A model generated the notes under the pieces. The model saw only the letters and a program-made list of their open reading frames with translations, was not told where the DNA came from and did not search any database. Below, piece by piece: positions 56,101 through 64,000 of a stretch of DNA of 64,000 bases; the stretch's first letter is position 1, and each line of letters opens with the position of its first letter. A program made the position numbers and the translations under genes. Source of the stretch: Halichondria panicea (taxonomy: Eukaryota; Porifera; Demospongiae; Suberitida; Halichondriidae); assembly GCF_963675165.1 (NCBI RefSeq), contig NC_087392.1:4113442-4177441 (forward strand). Reading direction: 5' to 3'.

Positions 56101-59100
56101 TCCTCCACCACACTTCAACATGTTCACCTCGGGCCCAGCCCACCCCCACTCGGTAACAAGACCTGACGACATCACTCAACAAGCTGAGTCAGCAGAAGGG
56201 TGGGAGGGTGAGTCACATGATAGTGCAAAGGTGTTAGCCAATAGCATTTAAATATCCTTGATAGCTTAGATCTACCCAGTAGGTTCTCCATGTACGTACA
56301 TGTATTATAGCTAGTACCCTCGCACAATAGCAGATGCTCTCTGCATGTACGTACATCATAGCCTCTCGACTTTGATTATACATACGTGACCGACTGCATT
56401 GAATTGCGATCTTTGGGATAGTTGTGGTGTACAGTAGTTTGACTATCCTTTGTCTTGCACAGAGGTGTTGTTTGCACGATTGGAGACTCCCGGCAGCACG
56501 GAGGACACGGCACAAGCCAGGTGAGGGAAACATTGTATACATGATGTACAATGTACGTGTATACAATGTAAATTGTATGTAGGCACAATCATTATTGTCA
56601 GTGCGTGGTGAGAATGCACTGCTGGAAATATTTGTACTTGTACAGTAGGTGCATGCATGGATAAGTATTGTCTTTTGTATAGTTCATACAATATACATGT
56701 ACTTTGATTTATGGTGAATAGTCGTATTTTGTAGTCCATTTGCCATCCACACTCTAGACGATAGCATATACACATAATTTTGATTGTCTGTGTGCTTTCA
56801 GTGTTAGTATATAGACAAACGCTTAGAGGACTGCCTCTGATATCGCACACGCTGTTCTAATATTGATTTAGGAGACAAGATGGAGATAGCATCAGTCTGT
56901 GTGGAGTAGGTGGTGAGAGGGGCGTGGTCAACCATCAGGGGGGTGGGCTGAGGAGGAGAGCCGGGACCACACTAGAGGAACGCTCAGCTTCTCCCGGTGA
57001 GTACTACATAGAAAGTGTGTTGTGGCCGGTGTAATAAGTGGGGGGATTGTCTGTGAATAAAATTAAAGTATAATGTACCTTCTATAGAATGGCTACTCTT
57101 AGTGTCTGAGTGCTGCGTAGAATTATAGCAGCCAAAGGAACGGTTTCAATTGTATAGGGAGTGGTTACATTGTATTCCCAAGATAAATTTTCCTCTATCT
57201 TTTTTCTGTGTTTGAGACAGAAGCTACTGTAAATTATTTACAAAGGTTACACCTTACAGAGTCCAATGTCCCTGACACAACTCCGCAGCCTGTGAGACCA
57301 GTCCACCTGGGGGTTATTGAGGTGGACCCCCCTCAGAGAACCCCCTCCCCCTCCCCTGCAGTGAACACTCCAGTGGGACTAGGACAGCATGTGACCAAAG
57401 AGGTGTCAGCAAGCATGGTGAGGACCGCATGGTGTGTATGCATGTGCTGGACACTGACTGTTACTGTAACAGAGTACACTTCAGAAGCACTTCCGTAGAG
57501 AGGTTTCCTTTGTTCAGTACCTTTATGTCGAGTGAGCTTTGTGTTTGTAGAGATGTATTTATCGGAGGTTCCACTATAATGTAGGTTGTACATGTAGTAA
57601 ACCAAACTAGGATTCACAAAACACTACATTAAGAGACATCGTACATTAAGAGATGTGTTTGCCCATGGCATGTAGCTACATGTAGGTCATATGCATAGAT
57701 ACTGTTGGTGGCACTCTTTCCATTAATGAACTGCTTTGAATTCTTCTTGGTACAGAACCCTAGCTGGAATCAATCCTTCACATTCAACATTGCCAATGAA
57801 CACAACTATCTCAACATATGCGTCTGGAGTAGAGCGACTGACGAGTCATGTGACCTCCTCGTTGGTCATGTGAGTCAGCGTGTGTGTGTGTGTGACCGAT
57901 GATACAACCCACATGATAGAGTATAAGCCCTTTTTTCACCACATTTTTTGAACATTTAGAATAGCTAGACGGATGTGAAAATGTATCATGTGTGTCAAGT
58001 GTGTTTCACTTGAATCTCCGAACACCTTTTCTAAATACCCATTACATGTTCCCCCCTCTCTCTCGTACCTCATTACATATCCCCTCCTCTGTCGTGCCCA
58101 GGTGACCATTCCACTCATGGACATTGCTCTGGAGTGTCTGTGTACTAGCTCCGGCTACCATCACCAACGCTACGTGTTAGTAGCCTCCCAGACTCTCAAG
58201 CCCTCAGTCAGGTAAGCTAGTGTTACTGTCAGTAGCACCCTCTGTAATACGAAACCTTCATGGTTAATGCTTCTACTGCCTCACTGCAATACTAATAACT
58301 TACATGTATTATAATAATGTAACTTCTATATGCACTAATGTCTTGCTTATTCCAGTTTACATGTATGTGGGGGTAATGTAGAACTAGTGTAATATGAACA
58401 CCATGCCTCGGTGTCAAAGCTACATAACATAACGCTATACTAGCTATTGCTAATACACAGATGTCAGATATCATAATGAACATTTTATTGCATGCAGGGA
58501 ACTCAAAGAGTAGGGAATGATCGACCATGCTTGTTGCTAAAAAGATGCCACGTCTAAAATTAATCTGCATCAGTACAGTAGAGCCTTGCAGCTACCAATA
58601 GCTAGCGTTCTAGTGCAGAGCTACAGTGGAACCTCCATAAAACGGACACCATTGGGGACCAGCCTTTTGGCCGTTATAGAGAGGTGGTCTTCCTTGGGAG
58701 GTTTCGATTTCCAGCTATGTATTTTCTACGAGTCATTTCTTGCTGCAAATGAATCTTGGGGCTTTGCTAACTGCTTCTTTAGCTCATACAAGCTTTGAAA
58801 AGGCTGTAGAGACAAGCTACAGCCAGGTTTTCACGATTATGCAAAATAATGCTATCTCAGCAATAATTTTCTGCTAATTCTGGGTGTGGCTGTCCGTTCT
58901 GGGAGGTTATTTTCCATTGCTAAAGCTAGTTGGGGACTAGAAAGCTGCTCGTTGTACGGAGTAGAGAGGTGGTCGCTTTTGAGAGGTTGCTTTACATTGA
59001 AGTCATTGTAGTTTCAATCCGGACCTGAGCTCTTGGCCGTTATATAGCGTGTGGTTGCTATTCGGAGGTGGTCGTTAATGGAGGTTCCACTGTAACTACT

Positions 59101-62100
59101 AAGTAGAGTAGCAACACTCCAGGGACAAATTTTGCTACGCACTCTTCTGAAAAGGCAATGGCATTCCATGTAAGCAAAACAGGCATGATTCGAGAACAAA
59201 CCATTATTTTGTAAATCCACAAATTGAACGTTACTAGAAACTCTCACTAGCACTTCATTGATCTTGAGCAGCTGTAGCAGTCTACACACACAGACAGACA
59301 CACTACCTCGCTTGTGCATGCGCACACCGAGGCATAATAAGCTCCCTATGCTGCTACTAAACCTGTACAGTATGTACCTACATGTATTATTTCCACATTC
59401 ACAGTCGAGCTACACTGCAAGCCAAGTCTGCTACTGGTTCCGGCAGCAAAGATGGAAAGAATGCAAATGCTTTCGCTGGCGATATCTTCCTGCGATTCAA
59501 GCATCAACCACAACCTGAAGGTGCATACCGTTGCTAGTCAAGTCACGATAATAACTATTGTGACCATGCCTCTTACTGTCTGAGTTACATGTATGCTCTG
59601 TGATATATATATTACGTACTTGCATACTTACAGATCACACGAACACACACGAGGACTCTCAAGCTGAAGAGGTACATTTAATGTTGGTGCCTTAATCAGG
59701 CCAATAATTACGAGGCTATTAACAAATATGAAATATGGCCGAAATGTCCAAGTACACATACGTATATTTGTGGCGCCCTAAATAAGATACATTGTTGTAT
59801 GGTATCCCGTCTTTGCTTAAACTTAATGTCTCATATTCCAGGACAATGCACGAAACGAGCCCCATCCACACTTGTAAGTTACTTCCCCCCCATCCTCTCT
59901 AACCACCATGCACACTTCCCCCTACAGCAAATCTCACCCATTCACAGCCTCGGGGAACCACCTGCCTAGAAACCATGTCTTCGCGGAAATGGCCGTCAGT
60001 GATGGATCTCACATCTGTGACATTTGCCACAAGAAGGTTAGTAATAAATTATATTCGCCCTTCTGTCAGTATGGTTAATACTTCTTGCTCTGGAGTGTGT
60101 ACATGTACACTGTATGCATCATCTACATGTACATGTAATGTACTTCAACAGAGAACTTTAGTACACGCATGTATAGTTGATCCTACATTGTATTTCAATA
60201 ATTTTCTAAATTTAGAAGAGACCTTTCAAATGAAATACCAAATCTCGTCGGGGCCATAATTTGTCTTTTTTAGGCCTTGGACCATGGGCTATTTTTCATG
60301 GTATTGGCTGAAATTTTCATGGCTCAAATATAAACTTTGATAACATCATTTAAAAGGTATGCTTTAAAATTGGATTAACAAAATCAGTTATGGCAGCTGA
60401 CCGAACCATTCATTAAACGGGGGGTGGGGGAGGTTGTACAAATACTAGCTAGTCTATATACTTTTTCACAATGAATGTATATAATTATCATCTACGTATA
60501 TGTACTATACAACAGCCAGAACCTTATAGTTGATCCTATTTCAATGATATTAATCCATTTTTTGTACATGTACCGGTATTGCTAGACAGTGCAAGATGTA
60601 TTTCGATTTCTCTCCAGATATGGTCGCTCAGTTCAAAGCTCACGAAATGCAGAAATTGTGGATTAACATGTCATAAGAAGAAATGCTATGAGTATTGTAT
60701 GAAGGAGGTGCCGTGTATAAAGTGAGCCTGGCTACTACCGTCAATGTACTATATGTTACTGATGTGGATGCATGTGCACTAGCTTAGTCAAAGAAGCTAT
60801 ATAGGCCATTGATACATGCACATGTACACCTGTGCTGGTCAAGTTTAGTGTTTAAGTTTCACACAGCTTTACCCCCCCCCCCCCCCCCCAGTGACAGACT
60901 ACATGCTACCCCAAACCTGAAGCAAACGATTGAAGGTGATTTCACTCTACTGACGGTTGATTCCAGCCCCGAGGGAGGAGAGGAAACTGATAGCAAAGTA
61001 GAGGATAGGGAGGCGGACTATGGTCATCGTCGTCTGCAGCAGGAAGCACCTGTTGCTAGGAGTAAGTGTTTATGTCATAGCTGTGTTTCCCAGCGCACAC
61101 TGCGGCGACTAGGTTTATACATATAATTATATGTATGTGTATTCTGAGTCTGCTCACCTGGTTGCGATTGCTGTGTTTGTATTATGGATAGCCTCAGCAC
61201 AACAAGGCAGTAGTTATAAATTTGACAAATTTTGACGTTAAAGTTTCGTTGTCGAATAAGTGAGTTGAAGCTAAGAAGCTTGATTCTGCACATTGGCCTA
61301 GATGTACACGCTGCTTTGACTCGAGGTTGTATAAACCCCAAAGCCTGCACTTCAGTACTCTAGTTTTAGTAGTCGAGTGAAGCTTGGCTTGTCACCCTTG
61401 GGCAGACCAACAGTGGCTGTATTAAAGAGGTGGCCTGCTAACACAGGTTGAAATACATGCATGCATGCTATGCATGGAGACGCTAGGGCCTATTAACATG
61501 GGTGCTTAATGTTATAATATATGGGGTAACCATGCAGGTGTCACTGTAACAAGAGCTTAAACTATATGTTGTAAGTTCAGTAGTGAGGTTCGTAGCTGAT
61601 TCCTATGCAGGTTTTGAAACTAGTGTGATGCTGATGCACGTATTCGTAATCTACACTGTACATGCATGTACATGACTGTGCATAATTATATGTACACGCT
61701 AATAATGACATTCAAATAATATGTGCAGCTAGGACAAGCCTGAGCCAATCCTTTGATATGTTGGATCAAGACGTGATAAACACTCCCCTGGATGACCAAT
61801 TAGAAGGCTCTAACCAGGAGAAGCATCTGGAAGACACTGATGGTCGTCTAGAGCATTCTGACAGCTCACATAAACTACATGTAGAAGGTTCTGAGCAGCT
61901 CGGTATGTACAGCTCCCTTGAGAGAAGGCAGGACTGGGTGGACGGGGCTGACGGTGTGGTGAGGGCTGAGCCAGTTGCTGTAGGTGACAAGACGGTATTA
62001 GAAAGTAGTGGAGAATGTAACCAGGTGGGTTATTATCACTGAAGAATAATTATTGCCCATGAATAACTGTACGTGCATGAGGAGCACTCTTCCTACCTAT

Positions 62101-63512
62101 CCATATGTATGCACGGCTGAACTTTTACAGGAAATTGCCTTTGTCAGACTGTTGTCTAAAACTCTACACCTCATACGTACATGATAAATTGTTTGATTGC
62201 GTGCTGTACACGTAGGTGTTCACTCCTGATGAGGGGTCTGAAAGCAGCTCCATTGAAGAGTCATATGTTCAACTAAAGAGCCAGGACTCAATGGTATTCC
62301 TATGATATGTAGACTGTGTTTATACAGGTACTCTTGTGCAGGTGAATCTGTCATCAGAAGTGACTACCTCTGAAGAAATCGCTTTGAATGAGGTATTCCT
62401 AGCACATATATAGTGGAGGGGGAGGGGTATTGAGAAAGAAAGGAGATGGGGAAGTAGAGGAGAGTGTCTTTAGAATACAGAGAGCGAAGCAACAAGTAAC
62501 CTGAGCTGCAAGATATAGAATCCATGCATTGCATGCATGCATGCATGGTACTCCCTGCCATCAACAGTGATTGCATGGCTTAGTATAGTATATTATAGTA
62601 CATGTATACACGACATAATTATATACATGATGATCATGTACTGTGCATGTACAGTTAGTGTTGTCTCAAGGCCGATTTTTACAGAGAATTGAAAATGTGA
62701 AATACATGCAGTCTCATCGCACATACCCCATTCAAGAGGTTGTCCTCCATTGGGACCTGTCGGCCGTTACATCGTACAAATATATAACAAGCTATTCCAT
62801 GTCTATCATTGTCACATGTCTGTTTCTTCTACGAGTTAGTTTTTTCCTCAATGCAGATAACTGAGGACGTCCACCATAACAACAGCCTGATCAATACAGC
62901 CACTTATAAGCTGCAAGACCCTCTCCTATCTGAGGGGGAGAAGGGGGAGTTGAGAGCACAGCTGGTTAGTTATAGTGACAGTACACTGCGGGTGCACACT
63001 TGTGGTGTACACGTATAGTGTGTAACGGATACCGCATTCTTTGGGGACTCTGGAACAAGTTTCAGCCTGTATGTACAGAGGTATAGCCATTGTTGAGGAA
63101 GGGCCTGTTTTGTACACAAACTGTTCTTTGGGACCCGGGTGCCTGGCCTTTATCGCAGTTGGTGTTTCTACAGGAGTGCATGGTGATTAAGACGAGTTCC
63201 ATGGACTGTAATACTGTTTTTGAGCAGTGTTGATCAATCTCCCGTGCTTAAAACATTTTGATTTTACTGTATAGCTAGTTTACTGATGATGGCACGGTGT
63301 TGTAACAGGATTCATTAACAGAAGTTTCCCCATTCATGGAACTTGGTATCAGTGTAGAAATTAATGAACTATCCACTAAAATTCATGTTCATAATTATAA
63401 ACTCCAGGGCTATTGTGATTATGTACGTACTTTCCCCCTGCAGAGAGAGTATGAACAAAATATTGAATCGTTAACAACCTTGATGACTTCCAAATTACAG
63501 AAACTGAAATAG
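50101..63512 (+). CDS. PDZD8: PDZD8, ER-anchored SMP lipid-transfer protein
   Basis: I read 30 exons that join in phase to about 1038 aa: 50101-50256, 50666-50799, 50919-51000, 52503-52598, 52750-52815, 52980-53090, 53223-53303, 53627-53676, 53749-53797, 54355-54469, 54840-54949, 55219-55296, 55790-55875, 56080-56207, 56463-56520, 56872-56996, 57221-57417, 57756-57869, 58102-58211, 59405-59520, 59634-59671, 59842-59873, 59928-60036, 60618-60721, 60892-61061, 61729-62024, 62216-62293, 62342-62392, 62857-62964, 63444-63512. N-terminal membrane anchor (residues 3-25); SMP domain about 80-270 (FLFRELRDSTFVKR, FTRTPSTHWSFSFYEEPELE); PDZ about 330-410; C2-like fold about 560-690 (NPSWNQSFTFNIANE); C1 zinc finger about 725-782 (CDICHKK, CRNCGLTCHKKC); C-terminal helix. 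Animal PDZD8 tethers ER to endosomes and mitochondria and moves lipids. Exon 2's acceptor is the least certain. Confidence 0.92.
51156..51271 (+). tRNA. tRNA-Leu(CAA) with intron, copy 1
   Basis: GTCAGGGTGGCCGAGTGGTC opens the acceptor and D arms. The anticodon CAA is at 51190-51192. A 32-nt intron (51194-51225) lies one base 3' of the anticodon, the standard position. A long variable arm and GGTTCGAATCCC follow. Acceptor strand TTCTGAC pairs with GTCAGGG (two G-T pairs). The intron's TTGAG can pair with the anticodon-loop CTCAA, as in known pre-tRNA-Leu. A T-run about 10 bases downstream is a Pol III terminator. Confidence 0.92.
51463..51535 (+). pseudogene. tRNA-Leu 3' half only
   Basis: Begins inside the intron (CTTGTCTGTCGTTCAGGTTG) and keeps the variable arm and T arm (TGTTCGAATCCCA). 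The D arm and anticodon are missing; sequence like a MITE end precedes it. Confidence 0.8.
51596..51677 (+). pseudogene. tRNA-Leu 5' half only
   Basis: Acceptor, D arm, CAA anticodon and intron are present (GCGCCAGACTCAAAAGTGC), but the sequence breaks off after TTCTGGCCCATG. The T arm and 3' acceptor strand are missing. The D-loop has TGTAAGG instead of TCTAAGG. Confidence 0.8.
51730..51846 (+). tRNA. tRNA-Leu(CAA) with damaged acceptor stem
   Basis: Same as the intact copies up to the T arm, but the 3' acceptor strand reads CTCAAAACA instead of CTCTGACA. Three of seven acceptor pairs are lost, so aminoacylation and processing are doubtful. A Pol III terminator-like T-run follows. Confidence 0.65.
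51924..52039 (+). tRNA. tRNA-Leu(CAA) with intron, copy 3
   Basis: Full set of arms with acceptor GTCAGGG/CTCTGAC, CAA anticodon, 32-nt intron and TTCGAAT T-loop. The upstream flank TTTTGCTCTATCAAATGTCA is shared with neighbours. Unlike the others it has no T-run close to its 3' end; the first TTTT is about 40 bases on. Confidence 0.92.
52104..52218 (+). tRNA. tRNA-Leu(CAA) with intron, copy 4
   Basis: Identical layout to the preceding copy, with the intron one base shorter (AGTACATCTTGCC) and one change in the variable arm (CCACATATGTGG). A T5 run follows within 12 bases. Confidence 0.92.
52293..52410 (+). tRNA. tRNA-Leu(CAA) with intron, copy 5
   Basis: Complete cloverleaf. The intron is the longest of the set (GTAGTTCATCAGGTTGAGG, 34 nt). 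A T7 run starts three bases after the discriminator A. It ends about 90 bases before PDZD8 exon 4. Confidence 0.92.
53401..53602. mobile_element. TACCGTATTAC MITE, copy 3 (PDZD8 intron)
   Basis: TACCGTATTACATTTTGCGG at the left and CTAGTAATACGGTA at the right are inverted. It contains GAATGAGCCAAATCAGCAGA and ends only 25 bp before PDZD8 exon 8, so it lies over the probable branch-point region. Confidence 0.85.
53930..54205 (-). repeat. Dispersed repeat related to 58590-59335
   Basis: Starts GCAGCTACCAATAGTTAGCG and ends with CACACACA followed by ACCGAGGCATAATTA. The same sequence recurs at 58590-59335, where a MITE interrupts it. It also resembles part of the dispersed repeat at 26410-27783 (CATAACTCGAGAA, AGAAGCCTATAGAA). 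Confidence 0.65.
55101..55119 (+). repeat. Short telomere-like motif
   Basis: AGGGTTAGGGTTAGGGTT, about three units of TTAGGG, in a PDZD8 intron. Probably chance or a double-strand-break repair scar. Confidence 0.5.
58590..59335 (-). repeat. Dispersed repeat interrupted by Tc1-like MITE
   Basis: The outer parts match 53930-54205: GCTACCAATAGCTAGCGTTC on the left and CACACCGAGGCATAATA on the right. The interruption is listed separately. Confidence 0.65.
58624..59092. mobile_element. Tc1/mariner-like MITE, nested in a repeat
   Basis: CAGTGGAACCTCCATAAAAC at the left, GGAGGTTCCACTG at the right, with TA on both sides (58622-58623 and 59093-59094). Internal near-repeats such as GAGAGGTGGTC occur on both halves. 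No transposase frame. Confidence 0.85.
60204..60425. repeat. Repeat shared with the MSH2 duplication array
   Basis: GAGACCTTTCAAATGA, GGGGCCATAATTTGT and GGACCATGGGCTA match 30820-30905; TATGGCAGCTGA and CATTAAACGGGGGG match 30745-30785, but the two blocks are in the opposite order. Confidence 0.55.
61140..61366 (+). repeat. CAGTGCTCTAGTT repeat, decayed copy in PDZD8 intron
   Basis: TATGGATAGCCTCAGCACAA, GTTAAAGTTTCGTTGTCGAA and the end CACTTCAGTACTCTAGTTTT align with 12905-13245. Confidence 0.7.
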
Positions 63513-63622
63513 CTAGTTGTTTTGTTTTCATTGAATAGCTCAGCAAAACTTTAAAACGGATTATCCTCAATTTATTTACCACAGAATACTGATGTATGGC
63601 TCTTTTGTAGGGAGGTGCACAA

Positions 63623-63669
63623 GTAGCCTCGATTCCAGGCCGCGAAGAGAAAGGCTGGAATCGAGGCTA
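63623..63669. mobile_element. 47-bp minimal inverted-repeat element after PDZD8
   Basis: GTAGCCTCGATTCCAGGCC and GGCTGGAATCGAGGCTA are near-perfect inverted repeats separated by about 11 bases. GTGCACAA flanks both sides (63615-63622 and 63670-63677), an 8-bp duplication. It lies about 110 bp past the PDZD8 stop, probably in the 3' UTR or terminator zone. Confidence 0.8.
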
Positions 63670-64000
63670 GTGCACAAGTCACATTTGCACATTTACTCCC
63701 CGGAAAAAGGTTTTAGGCCCCAGGAGTGAGTGTGTCACCCCTTTCTATATAATTATAATTATGTGAAAAACGTTAGCGAACCGGCCAAATCAGCAAAAAA
63801 TTGACTCTTTGGGATCTGACAAAGATTATGTATTTTAAGGAAGTATTCCAGGGCGTATCGATGACATAATTATATATAACAACTAATATCCGACTAGAAA
63901 AACATTTGCAATGTGAAAAAATTGCTGAGATTGGCCGGGGGAAACACCAAAAGCGTGGAAACAAGTAATCAGATGAGAGCATAACTCATCTGACGATGTC
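63670..64000. other. Downstream of PDZD8
   Basis: Positions 63770-63840 look like a decayed TACCG-type MITE (GGCCAAATCAGCAAAAAATT). No exon seen to the window's end. Confidence 0.5.

Overview
The window is nuclear DNA of an invertebrate animal. It carries many short exons with GT/AG introns, an intron-containing tRNA gene array, DNA transposons with clear target-site duplications, and conserved animal genes (MSH2, cyclin A, a STARD10-like START protein, PDZD8). An AT-rich, MITE-dense genome combined with a tandem family of very large beta-helix/seven-helix membrane proteins suggests a sponge, probably a demosponge. That identification is inference; no rRNA or mitochondrial marker is present.

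Region 1 (about 1-39,750) is a complex tandem duplication. The 3' half of MSH2 lies on the plus strand (exons at 508-3780, last exon at 10619-10827). Its 6.8-kb last intron holds an intronless gene on the minus strand (5283-9227) for a secreted beta-helix, multi-pass membrane protein of about 1314 aa. The nested gene and the flanking MSH2 exons have been duplicated together: further gene copies lie at 18901-22830 (intact) and 32479-36472 (2-nt deletion), with remnants at 25071-25504 and 30024-30345. Extra copies of the last MSH2 exon lie at 23624, 26129 and 37225, of the penultimate exon at 11650/12465, 28575 and 31065, and inverted fragments of the Walker-B exon at about 11195 and 28085. Transposons have riddled the array, and paralogous empty sites date and define several insertions.

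Region 2 (41,193-49,770, minus strand) holds a complete six-exon STARD10-like lipid-transfer gene and a complete nine-exon cyclin A gene with destruction box and both cyclin folds. Region 3 (50,101-63,512, plus strand) is a complete PDZD8 gene of 30 inferred exons (TM, SMP, PDZ, C2, C1, C-terminal helix; about 1038 aa). It is head-to-head with cyclin A across a 330-bp shared promoter. Its third intron holds an array of tRNA-Leu(CAA) genes with introns: four intact, one with a damaged acceptor stem, and two half-genes.

The single-copy genes are housekeeping: mismatch repair, the cell cycle, and ER contact-site or cytosolic lipid transfer. The unusual biology is the amplified nested receptor-like gene family, the tRNA array, and a family of very small inverted-repeat elements (down to 36 bp) with 8-bp duplications. 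Exon boundaries were inferred by eye from reading-frame continuity and splice consensus.
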